Below, in pieces: positions 8,687-20,000 of a stretch of DNA of 36,307 nt; position 1 is the stretch's first letter; each line of letters begins with the position of its first letter. Both the position numbers and the translations under genes were made by a program. Location of the stretch: contig JANQEC010000303.1 in the NCBI GenBank assembly GCA_028278585.1, positions 1-36,307 on the forward strand. Reading direction: 5' to 3'. The notes under the pieces are model-generated. The model saw only the letters and a list, made by a program, of their open reading frames with translations, was not told the origin of the DNA and searched no databases. The DNA is from Cyclobacteriaceae bacterium. Its GTDB lineage: Bacteria > Bacteroidota > Bacteroidia > Cytophagales > Cyclobacteriaceae.

Positions 8687-9649
8687 TCATTTCAATTCGA
8701 TTACTCTAACGACCACAGGATTTAACGGGCTGCCCTGACCAACCAGCCTTGATACCACGTAAATCTTACTCTCATCAGGACTAATACCGATTCCATTTGG
8801 AATAAAGAAACTTGCTACATCCCCATCCCCGTCATCATTCCCGGCGTCACCCGTCCCTGCTATAATTGAAACTTCTCCATCAAGCGTCACCTCGTACAAC
8901 TTGTTTCCGCCACGACTCAATGCATAGAGTACTCCATTACCATAAACCAAGTGCGAGTTGCTGTTCGCTGGAAGCTTTGTCAAAATTGCCGGAGTTCCAT
9001 CTGGCGTAACTTTTACTATGCTGCTATTGCTGAAATTTGCAACATACAAATTACCTTCATCATCGATTGTCAGTCCGTTTGGACATCTAAAAATGGTGCG
9101 ATCAGAGGAAAAAACAGTAGAAGTTCCATCTGGTTCAATCTTCTGTATCGAAGACCCAGCACAGTTACATACAAATATGTTTTCATTTTCATCCAGCGTC
9201 ACCCCCACTGGCGAAAAAAGTCCAGTGTTGGAAAGGGTACTCACTTGACCATCAGATGTGATTTCACTTATGAAGTTTCCCTTAATATTGGCTTGAATCA
9301 AATTTCCATTGGCAGCAAAAGCATTACCAGAAGGGCCAACCAACCCATCTGCAAAGAGAGATACAGCTCCCGTTTCTGGATTGATCTTTGATACAATCGT
9401 ACCATTTGCATCATCAATTTTGTTTCCAAAATCAGCCACATAGATAAAACCATCTGCATCAACCGTCAAGCCTCCGCTTCCATCAAAGCTAGACGTCAAA
9501 GTAGACACGGTATATAGACATCTTTTGTCATTCACCGTTTCGGTTGTAGGATTCCCGCATACGTCAAACAACGAGGGTGAATCATCTCCTCCGCATGATG
9601 TTGTTACTAGTAATACAATACTTAGACTTGTAATTTTTAAATGCGTCAT
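8687..9649 (-). CDS. NHL/SMP-30-like beta-propeller lipoprotein
   Basis: Lipoprotein-like N-terminus SIVLLVTTSCGGDDSPS; recurring GLTVDADGFIYVADFGN / GLTIDDEGNLYVANFSNSSIVKVTPDG units. Confidence 0.8.
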   Translation of the reverse strand: MTHLKITSLSIVLLVTTSCGGDDSPSLFDVCGNPTTETVNDKRCLYTVSTLTSSFDGSGGLTVDADGFIYVADFGNKIDDANGTIVSKINPETGAVSLFADGLVGPSGNAFAANGNLIQANIKGNFISEITSDGQVSTLSNTGLFSPVGVTLDENENIFVCNCAGSSIQKIEPDGTSTVFSSDRTIFRCPNGLTIDDEGNLYVANFSNSSIVKVTPDGTPAILTKLPANSNSHLVYGNGVLYALSRGGNKLYEVTLDGEVSIIAGTGDAGNDDGDGDVASFFIPNGIGISPDESKIYVVSRLVGQGSPLNPVVVRVIELK

Positions 9650-9830
9650 AATTTTAAGTTTTGGAGAAATTTAGGAGCAGAATTCTTTGTGCAAATCTTT
9701 CTGCTGCTCTGATGTCTCTCATTTATAGGAAATGAGATAAACTAAGACTCCTTCCAGACGGTGACCGTACAAAAGCAGTCTATATCCCAGGAGGGATCTG
9801 CTTCTTATAACTTTTTCCTAGCTACATTCG

Positions 9831-9847
9831 TATTTGTTTTACAAATA
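9831..9847. promoter_or_regulatory. Candidate PadR operator
   Basis: Perfect palindrome TATTTGT-TTT-ACAAATA ending 10 bp before the padR start. Confidence 0.6.
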
Positions 9848-9857
9848 GGTAAATTCT

Positions 9858-10187
9858 ATGCGTTTTAACCTTGGAGAATTCGAAGAAATAGTTCTTTTAG
9901 TAGTAGCAGCTCAAAATGAAGAGGCCTATGGCCTCTCCGTTACAACCTCAATCGAAGAAGAATTAAAGAGACCTGTCACCATGAGTAGTGTTCATACGGC
10001 TTTATACCGATTAGAAGAGAAGGGACTGGTAAAGTCCGAAATTGGTGGAACAACCAAAAGTCGGGGAGGCAGAAGAAAACGGATCTTTATGATCACTAGT
10101 GCAGGGAAAGAAGCATTGCTTGACGCTAAGAACGCAAGGAATCATTTATGGTCGATGATACCAAAAGTTGTATTTGAAAATCGATGA
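9858..10187 (+). CDS. PadR family transcriptional regulator
   Basis: MRFNLGEFEEIVLLVVAAQNEEAYGLSVTTSIEEEL...VHTALYRLEEKGLVKSEIGGTTKSRGGRRKRIFMITSAGKEAL. Confidence 0.92.
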   Translation: MRFNLGEFEEIVLLVVAAQNEEAYGLSVTTSIEEELKRPVTMSSVHTALYRLEEKGLVKSEIGGTTKSRGGRRKRIFMITSAGKEALLDAKNARNHLWSMIPKVVFENR

Positions 10188-12799
10188 GTTCACAAAAGAA
10201 CATATCTCCGCCGGCCTGGGCTGATCGCTTTTTCAACTGGTATTGCAAGAATGAGCTGGGAGAATCCATTCAGGGTGATTTACACGAACGATATGAATTG
10301 TATCGCAATTCACATTCACGAATAAGATCCAATCTGCTTTACTGGATGGACGTCATCCGATTTATTAATCGATTCACATTAAGAAAAAAATCAACGAGAA
10401 GAACTTTTATACCTACGATTATGCTGAAAAATTATACACTCGTCGCTTTACGAAACATCAAAAGAAACGTGGCCTTTACTACGATAAATGTGGTCGGCCT
10501 TGCAATATCCATGGCGGTATGTTTGCTAATAATTGCTACCATTGATGACCAGACCAGCTATGACGAGTTTCATTCCAAAGGAGATCAAATCTACCGTGTC
10601 ACCCACAGGAGATTAAATGATGTCAATTTACCGATCGCCACTACTCCTTTGCCTCTGGCAGAAAAACTGAAAAATGAATACACAGGCCTTGAACATATCG
10701 TACAGTTCAGGAGAGGATTTTCCGGAGAAATCCTGGATAATGGAAAAGCGATCAATATTAGCGGACTCTACACCAACCCTGAGTTGTTTGATCTATTTGA
10801 TTTCGAGCTTGAATCTGGAAATGTTGGAACAGCATTGAAGGAACCGAATTCGGTAGTTCTAAGAAATGATATTGCTACAAAATTTTTCAAAGACAAAGAC
10901 CCCATGGGAGAGGATTTGATCATTGAAGGTTTGGGTTCATTTAAAATCACAGGTGTCCTGAAGGAAATACCCGGAAAAACACACATCAATTTCGAGGCGT
11001 TTGCTTCATTCTCCACTGTCGCTTCATTGGAAAAACAAGGAAAACTATCTGAATCACTTTCAGATTGGGATAAACTCTCCGGTGGATGGGTTTACTTCAA
11101 TTTCAAAGAAGGCCGGCACCTGTCCGATCTGCAAGCCACCCTGAATAGGATCTCTGACGAGAATTACAACGAAGAATCCGAATACGATGTGGTGTTCAGT
11201 ATTCAGAAAATGACCAACATCACTCCGGGCCCTTTGATGGGAAACCAGATTGGTCAATCCATGCCCAACTTTTTTATCTACGGGCTAGTGATCCTGGCTG
11301 TTTTAATCATGACCTGTGCTGCCTTCAATTATGCCAATCTTACTACAGCCAGGGCACTAACGAGATTCAAGGAAGTTGGAGTGAGAAAGGTGATGGGATC
11401 TACAAAAGGACAAGTGGTTATGCAGTTTGTAATAGAAGCTGTTTTGGTTTCATTGTTTTCCCTTGTAATAGCTATTGGTCTTCTTCGGTTACTCATCCCT
11501 GCATTTGAAGGTCTGAACATGAGCTCACTCCTTGAATGGAAACTCAACCCCGGCACGAAAGTGTATGTACAGTTTTTGATTTTCAGCCTTCTTACCGGGC
11601 TTTTCACAGGGTTTTTCCCGTCACTGTACATGTCGTCGGTAAAGCCGATCAATGCTCTCAAAGGAATGGATGGACCAAAAATGTCAAAAATTGGCTTGAG
11701 AAAATCATTGATAGTGACTCAATTGGTTATTTCCATTGTGCTCATCATTTCAGCAACTCTTGTCCATCGCCAGATCAAATACATGATCAATAAAGACTAT
11801 GGTTTCAATCGAAGTAACATCGTAAATGTTGATCTTCAAGGTCAGGACTTTGATCTGATTAAACCTGAACTTGAAAAGTTGTCCTTTGTTGAGCGAGTAT
11901 CTGGGGCGAACAACATACCAAGTATTGGCCGTCATGATGACATTGAGCTTAGAAAAAATGTGACCGATGAAGAAGTGAAATACAACTATTTCTCTGTCGA
12001 TGAAAATTACATTGACAACCTCAGTCTCAATTTAATTGCCGGGACGAATTTTACACCTAAGCAAACGGAAGAAAGAGAAGTTATCATCAATGAAGAGGCA
12101 GTTGACGCTCTTGGATACGAAAGTCCGGAAAAGGCAATTGGAGGTAATGTCATTCTCGGTGATAGCACCAATGTCAATATTGTTGGTGTAGTGAAAAACT
12201 ACAACTTCATGATCCTGTACATGGACATCAAGCCACTATTGCTTCGGTACAACCCTGAAGAGTTTGAATGGGCGCAGGTGAAAGTATCCGGTGCAAATAG
12301 AATCGATGAGTTAAAGCAAATGGAAAGTACCTGGGCCGGTTTTGATCCTAATCATGATTTCGAATACAACTACTTTGACGAACAAATTGAGGAATTCTAT
12401 TCCATGTTTTATGATATCGTGTACATCGTGGGCCTCATTTCCATCCTTAGCATTGTTATCGCCGGGATGGGTCTGCTGGGTATTGCTACGTACTCCATAC
12501 AAACCAGGCTCAAAGAAGTAGGAATTAGAAAGATCCTCGGTGCTGATGGAAAGAACCTAATCCTCATTCTAGGCAAGAGCTTTTTCATCATGATCATCAT
12601 CTCCACGTTGATTGGTGGCCTCATCTCATTCTTTGGGAATAAAGCATGGCTTGAACTGTTTGCCTACCGAGTAAGTTTTGGTTTCGATATTGTTGGAATT
12701 GCTTTTTTATTCATCATTGTGATTGGTGGTCTCACCATAGGAACACAAACCTGGAAGGCGATGCGAACGAACCCCGCTGACATTCTGAGAAATGAATAA
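10184..12799 (+). CDS. FtsX/MacB-like ABC transporter permease with N-terminal permease-prefix region
   Basis: ATGA overlap with padR; prefix WYCKNELGESIQGDLHERY; FtsX-like ALTRFKEVGVRKVMGSTKGQVVMQF and RLKEVGIRKILGADGKNLI. Confidence 0.9.
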   Translation: MSSQKNISPPAWADRFFNWYCKNELGESIQGDLHERYELYRNSHSRIRSNLLYWMDVIRFINRFTLRKKSTRRTFIPTIMLKNYTLVALRNIKRNVAFTTINVVGLAISMAVCLLIIATIDDQTSYDEFHSKGDQIYRVTHRRLNDVNLPIATTPLPLAEKLKNEYTGLEHIVQFRRGFSGEILDNGKAINISGLYTNPELFDLFDFELESGNVGTALKEPNSVVLRNDIATKFFKDKDPMGEDLIIEGLGSFKITGVLKEIPGKTHINFEAFASFSTVASLEKQGKLSESLSDWDKLSGGWVYFNFKEGRHLSDLQATLNRISDENYNEESEYDVVFSIQKMTNITPGPLMGNQIGQSMPNFFIYGLVILAVLIMTCAAFNYANLTTARALTRFKEVGVRKVMGSTKGQVVMQFVIEAVLVSLFSLVIAIGLLRLLIPAFEGLNMSSLLEWKLNPGTKVYVQFLIFSLLTGLFTGFFPSLYMSSVKPINALKGMDGPKMSKIGLRKSLIVTQLVISIVLIISATLVHRQIKYMINKDYGFNRSNIVNVDLQGQDFDLIKPELEKLSFVERVSGANNIPSIGRHDDIELRKNVTDEEVKYNYFSVDENYIDNLSLNLIAGTNFTPKQTEEREVIINEEAVDALGYESPEKAIGGNVILGDSTNVNIVGVVKNYNFMILYMDIKPLLLRYNPEEFEWAQVKVSGANRIDELKQMESTWAGFDPNHDFEYNYFDEQIEEFYSMFYDIVYIVGLISILSIVIAGMGLLGIATYSIQTRLKEVGIRKILGADGKNLILILGKSFFIMIIISTLIGGLISFFGNKAWLELFAYRVSFGFDIVGIAFLFIIVIGGLTIGTQTWKAMRTNPADILRNE

Positions 12800-12935
12800 A
12801 GAATTTCCATTCAAAATGGATCGAATTACTCACTATTGTGAATGATTCTGTCGGCCATTGTCATTTAGGAAAAAAAGAATGAGGTAAATAATTACACTTT
12901 CTTTATCTTAAGAGATCAACATAAAACCTTTCCGT

Positions 12936-13442
12936 ATGTTTGATCTAAAACCCCTCTCAAAAGAAGCCATTCCAAAGGCCATAGATAGAGCCAAGCAATA
13001 TCGCCAACTCAATCAGCCATGGCATGCAGAGAGCATATGCAGGGATGTTTACGCAGTTGATCCTGATCATCAACAAAACCTGATCATTTTATTCCTGGCA
13101 ATCACCGATCAGTTCGTGAATGACAAACACGGGAAAAGCATGCAAGATGCGGAAGAGATTATCGACAAACTGCGTGATGAATATCAAAGGGATTATGCAC
13201 GTGGAATAGTGTTCGAACGACAGGCATCTGCCGCAATAAAGCGCGGTGGTCCAAGAGCGAGTTATATCGCTTACTATCACATTTTACGGGCTCTTGAGTT
13301 TTATGAAAAATCAGCCAAGTCGCATCCGGATAAGAACGAAGAATCTATTCTGCGTTACAACACTTGTGTAAGAATGGTTGAAGAATTCGACCTTAAACCT
13401 GCGCCTGATGACGATGGAAGTCATGGCACATTGGGTGAGTGA
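12936..13442 (+). CDS. Hypothetical helical, TPR-like protein
   Basis: 168-aa ORF with intergenic space on both sides; HAESICRDVYAVDPDHQQNLIILFLAI is TPR-like. Confidence 0.6.
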   Translation: MFDLKPLSKEAIPKAIDRAKQYRQLNQPWHAESICRDVYAVDPDHQQNLIILFLAITDQFVNDKHGKSMQDAEEIIDKLRDEYQRDYARGIVFERQASAAIKRGGPRASYIAYYHILRALEFYEKSAKSHPDKNEESILRYNTCVRMVEEFDLKPAPDDDGSHGTLGE

Positions 13443-13460
13443 ATGGCTAATTGATTAGTT

Positions 13461-13610
13461 GACATTTAGATCCTTCGCTATGCTCAGGATGACATTTCAC
13501 TGATAGATTATATGCTAATTGTTCTGTCATACTGACGCAGGAGCATCTCTTGTTCAATAGTTGATAACCTGTCACAGAAGAAGACCCTGAAACAAGTTCA
13601 GGGTGACTGT
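13461..13610. repeat. Cluster of short palindromic dispersed-repeat-like units
   Basis: ATCCT-TCGCTATGCTC-AGGAT, TGTCATACTGACGCAGGAGCATCT and CCCTGAA-ACAAG-TTCAGGG, resembling repeats whose spurious translations read CHPExSEGS / HPELVSGS. Confidence 0.7.
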
Positions 13611-13636
13611 TGGGAATGAGAACGCGCGGATATTGC

Positions 13637-14377
13637 TCAGGCAGATTTCTTACCAAAAAGCTTCCGCCAGAGCCATTTCAAAGGATCGTAATATTTATCA
13701 ACCATCCGTTCCTTGAGCGGAATGATTGCATTATCTGTAATGGTGATCTCCTCCGGGCACACTTCCGTACAGCACTTTGTAATGTTGCAAAGTCCAACTC
13801 CTTGCTCTTTCACCAATTGTTCACTTCGGTCCGCTACGTCCAATGGGTGCATTTCCAGGCTTGCTGCTCTAACAAGAAAGCGAGGGCCGATGAATTCATT
13901 TTTGAGTTCATGCTCTCGTAATACATGACATACATTCTGACATAAAAAGCATTCTATGCATTTTCTGAATTCCTGAACCCTGTCTGCCTCGTATTGATAA
14001 AATATTCGCTCACCTTCTTTAGGTGTGAACGGAATGATCTTTTTGTTCACTTCAAAATTCCAGGATACATCACAAACAAGATCTTTGATAACAGGAAACG
14101 TCTTCATTGGACGAATAGAGATGGTCACATCTTCCGGATATTTATCCATCCGTTCCATGCACATCAATTTCGGCTTACCATTCACCTCTGCACTACATGA
14201 GCCACATTTGCCCGCTTTGCAATTCCATCGAACTCCAAGGTCAGTTGCCTGTTGCTTTTGCACGGAGTGCACAGCATCCAACACAACCATTCCAGGGATT
14301 CTTGGGACGCTATAATCGACCATTTTCCCACCATCCTTATCCCCTCTGAATATTTGAAGTTTTACTTCCTGTTCCAT
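13637..14377 (-). CDS. sdhB: Succinate dehydrogenase/fumarate reductase iron-sulfur subunit
   Basis: 2Fe-2S motif NCKAGKCGSCSAEVNGKPKLMC; CIECFLCQNVCH; CNITKCCTEVCPE. Confidence 0.93.
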   Translation of the reverse strand: MEQEVKLQIFRGDKDGGKMVDYSVPRIPGMVVLDAVHSVQKQQATDLGVRWNCKAGKCGSCSAEVNGKPKLMCMERMDKYPEDVTISIRPMKTFPVIKDLVCDVSWNFEVNKKIIPFTPKEGERIFYQYEADRVQEFRKCIECFLCQNVCHVLREHELKNEFIGPRFLVRAASLEMHPLDVADRSEQLVKEQGVGLCNITKCCTEVCPEEITITDNAIIPLKERMVDKYYDPLKWLWRKLFGKKSA

Positions 14378-14378
14378 A

Positions 14379-16193
14379 TCACTTGATCTGTTTGTCTAAC
14401 AATTCCTGAAGTTCAGGTGGTGGTGATTCCAGTGGAACCTTAACCACTTCATTCCCACTTTCAGTTTGCTTCGCGATTGAATTGACTTTGCCCCACTCGT
14501 CTTCGGAGTTAGGAAAATCTTCACGCGTATGCGCACCTCTGCTTTCTTCCCTTTGAAGTGCTGCTTTGGCAACTACTTCACTAATGTCAAGCATATTTTC
14601 AAGGTCAAGTGCAAGATGCCAGCCTGGGTTGAATTGAACGTTTCCTCCTACTTTGACCGTCTTTGCTCTTTCCCGCAACGCACTTATGTCATCAATGGCT
14701 TCTTTTAAATCTGATTCCGAACGCACAATTCCCACCTTCAACTGCATCATCTTTTGAAGATCTTCTGAGATCGAATATGGGTTCTCACCATCAGATTCAT
14801 TAAAAGGCTTCAGGCAGTTATCAATAACTTCATCAACATCCGATTTGTTAATGGTCGGATTGTCAGAAATTCCTTTCGCATATTTTGAGGCGAATTCACC
14901 AGCTCGCTTACCAAAAACCAATAGATCGGACAAGGAATTTCCTCCAAGCCGGTTAGCACCGTGCAATCCGGCTGCTACCTCGCCAGCAGCGTATAGTCCA
15001 GAAACCGTAGACGCTTGAGTTTCCGGGTCCACTTTTACTCCTCCCATTGTATAATGGCAGGTAGGACCAACCTCCATAGGTTCTTTTGTTATATCCACAT
15101 CTGCCAGTTGCTTGAATTGATGATACATGCTTGGCAGTTTCTTCTTGATCTCTTCACCTGGTCTCCTCGATGCAATATCAAGGTATACTCCTCCGTGTGG
15201 TGCTCCCCTTCCAGCCAATACTTCTTTTCTGATAGCTCTTGCAACAACGTCCCGCGTAAGTAGCTCTGGTGGCCTGCGTTCCTTCGGAATCTTCCCGGCA
15301 ACTACGGCTTTTACCCATCCATTCGCCTCTTCCTCGGTTTCCGCATAGTCACCCTGGAACATCTCCGGGATATTTTCGAACATGAACCGTTTGCCTTCAC
15401 TGTTTTTAAGCACCCCGCCTTCTCCCCGGACTCCTTCCGTAATGAGCGTTCCTTTTACACTGGGTGGCCAAACCATCCCGGTTGGGTGAAATTGTATGAA
15501 CTCCATATCCAGGAGATCTGCTCCGGCCCACAATGCAAGTGCATGACCGTCAGCCGTATATTCCCAGGAGTTAGAAGTTACCTCCCAGCATCGACCTGTA
15601 CCCCCTGTAGCCAGGACAACTGATTTAGCACTAAATACTGTGAATCGTCCTGTCTCCCGCTCATAAGCTACACAACCTGATACGGCACCATCACTTTTTA
15701 ACAATTTACGAACTGTGTATTCCATGTACACATCAATGCCAGTATGTACCCCCTTATCCTGAAGTGTTCGCAAAAGTTCTAGTCCTGTTCTATCCCCTAC
15801 GTGAGCCAGTCGCGGATATGTATGACCTCCAAAATTTCGCTGTAGAATCTTTCCATTTTTTGTACGGTCAAATACTGCCCCCCATTCTTCCAATTCATTG
15901 ACTCTGTCCGGCGCTTCCTGGGCGTGCAATTGTGCCATCCTCCACTGATTGAGGTATTTTCCTCCTTTCATTGTATCTCTGAAATGAGTCTGCCAATTGT
16001 CCCGCTCATCCAAATTAGCCAACGATGCTGCCACTCCACCTTCAGCCATCACGGTATGCGCTTTCCCCAGAAGAGACTTGCACACAATTGCAGTGTTGGC
16101 TCCACTAGCTGATGCTTCAATTGCTGCGCGCAATCCAGCACCACCGGCACCAATAATTACAACATCGTAATTCAGCGTTGTATATCTATCCAT
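14379..16193 (-). CDS. sdhA: Succinate dehydrogenase/fumarate reductase flavoprotein subunit
   Basis: FAD motif DVVIIGAGGAGLRAAIEA; HTVMAEGG; EFIQFHPTGM; HYTMGGVKVD; HGANRLGGNSLSDLLVFG. Confidence 0.95.
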   Translation of the reverse strand: MDRYTTLNYDVVIIGAGGAGLRAAIEASASGANTAIVCKSLLGKAHTVMAEGGVAASLANLDERDNWQTHFRDTMKGGKYLNQWRMAQLHAQEAPDRVNELEEWGAVFDRTKNGKILQRNFGGHTYPRLAHVGDRTGLELLRTLQDKGVHTGIDVYMEYTVRKLLKSDGAVSGCVAYERETGRFTVFSAKSVVLATGGTGRCWEVTSNSWEYTADGHALALWAGADLLDMEFIQFHPTGMVWPPSVKGTLITEGVRGEGGVLKNSEGKRFMFENIPEMFQGDYAETEEEANGWVKAVVAGKIPKERRPPELLTRDVVARAIRKEVLAGRGAPHGGVYLDIASRRPGEEIKKKLPSMYHQFKQLADVDITKEPMEVGPTCHYTMGGVKVDPETQASTVSGLYAAGEVAAGLHGANRLGGNSLSDLLVFGKRAGEFASKYAKGISDNPTINKSDVDEVIDNCLKPFNESDGENPYSISEDLQKMMQLKVGIVRSESDLKEAIDDISALRERAKTVKVGGNVQFNPGWHLALDLENMLDISEVVAKAALQREESRGAHTREDFPNSEDEWGKVNSIAKQTESGNEVVKVPLESPPPELQELLDKQIK

Positions 16194-16195
16194 AA

Positions 16196-16963
16196 TTAAA
16201 AGATTCGAAAATCAATAATTGTTCCGCTGCTTACCAACCAAATATAAAGGTCAGCAAAGGCAACCATAAAGAGACTTGTCCAGGCCCAGTACATGTGGCT
16301 CTTATTCAACCTGGTAACTCCTTTCCAGGCCGAATGTCTTGCTTTCCCAAAAGCCACACACGAGTAACAATCTATTTTACCACCAACAAGGTGCCTGAGT
16401 GAATGGCAAGAAAATGTATATAAGCCCAAAAGGACAACCGTCCCTAAAATCACTAAGGACCCTACACTCATCCCAAAACCTTCTGGCCACATGACCGAGT
16501 GAATGAAGTCAATGGAAAGAATGACAATGAATACAAGTGCCAGGTATAAGAAGTACCGATGAATATTTTGAATAAGGAGCAATCGGGTTTCTCCGGCATA
16601 ATTTTTTTTTCGTTCGGAAACCGCACATGCTGCCGGGTCCAGGGCAAATGATCGATAATAGGCTTTTCTGTAATAGTAGCAGGTTAATCTGAATCCTCCG
16701 GGAGCCCACAGCACCAGCATAGCTGGCGATATCCAGGCAGGAAGCCATGGGATTATTATAAGTGGCGAATAAAGTGGAGAAAGCAGGTAGGCAGAAGTTT
16801 CATTGTCTACCACATAGTCGGCATTGTAGAATACGCGAAAGGTAGCATAAACAATAAATGTACTTAGGCCGAGAAATATTGAAAGAGGAGGGAGCCACCA
16901 CAGATCTCTCCTGTCTGTGTCTCCGAAGCGGGTAGATCCGCTACTTATTGTAATATCACTCAT
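16196..16963 (-). CDS. Putative membrane-anchor/cytochrome b subunit of the Sdh complex
   Basis: Directly upstream of sdhA on the same strand; multiple TM segments with His residues. Confidence 0.75.
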   Translation of the reverse strand: MSDITISSGSTRFGDTDRRDLWWLPPLSIFLGLSTFIVYATFRVFYNADYVVDNETSAYLLSPLYSPLIIIPWLPAWISPAMLVLWAPGGFRLTCYYYRKAYYRSFALDPAACAVSERKKNYAGETRLLLIQNIHRYFLYLALVFIVILSIDFIHSVMWPEGFGMSVGSLVILGTVVLLGLYTFSCHSLRHLVGGKIDCYSCVAFGKARHSAWKGVTRLNKSHMYWAWTSLFMVAFADLYIWLVSSGTIIDFRIF

Positions 16964-17039
16964 CTACTGTATTTGAGTTGAAAAGGCGTACAATATACTA
17001 CTCAAACGCTAGTAAGGCAATACATTCTCTTTTAGTGAT

Positions 17040-20000
17040 TCAATTGTTCAGTGGTTCAGTCTTCTTCGGTACAGTTAAAATTGGAGCGTCTTTACTTTTG
17101 AACAACTCATTAAACTCTTTGATATCCTTTTGGACCAGTTCTTCAAAAGACTGTTTCATTCCACCCCATGACTCCTCCAGGTCACTCATCCTTTCTTTGT
17201 AGCTCTCCGGCACCTGGGGATCATAGGTATCAAGGTTGTTTCTCAGAAAGAAAAATTCGGAATTGATCCCTGCGGGCCAATTCAACACATCCTGGAATCC
17301 TTTTTGACGAAGTTCTATAACAGGGGCTCTCCAGTCCTCCATTTTTTCCTGAAGTTTATCAATTGCATTTTGGACGTCTTCCATTCCTTCCTCTTCCCCG
17401 TATTGTTCCTCAATGGATTCAAGTTGTTTGGAAATTTTCATTGCATCATTCACCGAGTTATGAATTTCATTGATACGATCTTCGATTCGCTCCATCAAGT
17501 CTTGTTGCTCGGCCCACTGCTGCTCAGAGATATTGATGTCAGGGGGATCCATGATCACTATTTCGACTTCAGAAACAAGGTCTCCAAGTGTCATCCTCGC
17601 TTTATATGTCCCTGGAGCTACGCGATGACCTCTATAGTCGCCTTCGAAAATAAAAACACCAGGGACCTCCTGAAGTTTGTTAGTTCGATAGTTCCATGTG
17701 AAACGATTTAATCCTTTGTTCACGGGTAGATCTTCTGTATTTGGAGCGGGGATGTTTCCCCTTCCGCCCTGCATTTTCACTTCGATCTCTTCATTCCCTT
17801 TGAACGAACGAATAACTTCATCCTCACTATTAAATATTTCTAAAGTCAAACTTTCAGCGCTATCAGGAATATTTTGCAAATTGTAATGAAGCGTAACGCC
17901 CTCAGGTGGGTTTTCTCCATATCCATGTTCTGTTATTAAATAGAAAGGTGGTGAGCCAAAGGATCGATAGACAGGCTTCGGTTCATAAAGTTTCACGGCA
18001 TCTCTAAATTGTCCTTTAGATTGCTGAATGGATGAAAGATCATCAAGGATCCAAAATCCACGTCCTGCAGTGGATGCTGCCAGATCGTTATCTCGAATCA
18101 CAAGATCTGTAATCGAAACAACAGGCATATTTAGTTGCATTTGCTGAAAGCTGGTGCCTGCATCAAACGAAATGTAGAATCCGCGTTCACCTCCCGCATA
18201 TAATAGTCCCGGGGTTTTTGTGTCTTCACGAACAACCCTGAAAAAATCATCCTTTTGAATGTCATCACCAATTTTTCTCCAGCTGGAACCATAGTCTGTT
18301 GATTTGTAGCTGTAGTTTTTATAATCATTGAATTTGTACCGGGTTGAAGTGAAATACACTGTCGCTTTGTCATGGGGTGAAACTTCAATGGAGTGAATCA
18401 TCGTTTCAGGGAGACCGGATGGTGTAATGTCTGTCCAGCTAGATCCTCCATCTCGAGTCACCTGGATCATACCTCCATCTGTTCCTGTGTAAATAACACC
18501 TTCTTCCAATGCAGATTCAGCGATATAATAGATTGTATTGTAGTTTTCACCTCCGGCTCCCTCATTCGTAAATGGACCGCCACCTTGCCCTTGTTTCTCT
18601 TTATCATTTTTAGTCAGGTCAGGACTTATTGGTGTCCACTCTAAACCTCCATTAGTCGTTTTGAAGAGCACATTTCCTCCATAATACATGGTTTGTGGAT
18701 CATGTTGTGAATTGATCAGCGGTGCATTCCAATTGAACCTGTACTTCATATTCTTAGGTTCATATCCCAGGGTGGTTTCCGGGTAAACCATGATGTTCTT
18801 TGCCTCCCTGGTTTTAACATCCAGAAGACTGATCCGGCCATTGAAGCATCCTCCATACAACACTCGCGGATTTGCTGGATCATCCATGGCTACCATGGCG
18901 CTTTCGCAGCCCGGTCCATTGAACCAGTCAGTGCTTAGTATTCCATAATTCTTACTCCTGGAAGGAATGACAACTGAAAAATTATCTTGCTGCCCGCCGT
19001 AAATCCAAAAGGGAATTTGTCTGTCCGCCGTGATCCGATAGATCTGGGCTGTAGATTGATTGTTAAAACTCGACCAGGTTTTTCCCTTGTTGAAAGAAAT
19101 GGTTGCTCCACCATCTTCAGCTAATGCAATATTGTTACTGTTTTCTGGATTAATAAAAAGTTCATGACAATCACCATGGATCATTCGCATACTTTCAAAG
19201 GTCTTTCCTCCATCAACGGATCTCATCAATGGAGCATTCAACACATAAACTAAATCCGGGTTGGTCGGATCTGCGGTTACTTCCATGTAGTACCAGGATC
19301 GTGATGTTATTGTCTTGTCGTTGGACATCAATTTCCATGAAGACCCTGCATCATCCGACCGGTACAGTCCAGCTACTTCCTTATCAGATTCTATGATGGC
19401 GAAAATACGTTGAGGATTTGCTGGCGAGACCGCAATTCCAATTTTCCCCATCATCTCAGGAAGTCCTTTTGCGATCTTTGTCCATGTTTCCCCACCGTCA
19501 ACAGATTTATAAATAGAGGAACCAGGACCGCCACTCTCTACTTTCCAAGGGTATCTTCGGTGCTCCCAGGTCGAAGCATACAATATTCTTGGGTTAGATG
19601 GGTCCATGCTAAGTCCTGAGACTCCCGTACCTTCATTTACATACAGGGTTTTCTTCCAGGTTTTACCTCCATCTACAGATTTATAGATCCCGCGATCTGC
19701 GGACGGACCATGAACTGGACCCTGGGCACCAATGAATACAATATCAGGGTTAGTTGGATGAACAATGACATCAGAAATGTGCCGTGTTCCGGTGAGGCCA
19801 ATGTTCTTCCATGTCTTTCCTGCGTCTTCAGATTTATAAACGCCATCTCCGTAGGAAGTCATTACTCCTCGGACGGCGTGTTCCCCACTCCCAACATACA
19901 CTACATTTGGATCAGACTTACTTACAGCAATATCACCGATTGAACCTACTTTAAAGTATCCATCTGAAACATTGTACCAATTGTATCCTGCATCTTCAGT

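Noticed and set aside
8951-9391. Plus-strand ORF of 146 aa
   Set aside because: Antisense to the convincing NHL-repeat gene; low-complexity shadow
12808-12822. Hairpin TCCATT-CAA-AATGGA after the first permease
   Set aside because: Short stem without a T-run; not callable as a terminator
13447-13656. 69-aa minus ORF as a real gene
   Set aside because: Translation is of dispersed palindromic repeats (HPELVSGS, CHPEHSEGS)
13610-14315. Plus ORFs 13610-13921, 13713-13928, 13994-14200 and 14025-14315
   Set aside because: Antisense to sdhB with no domain signature
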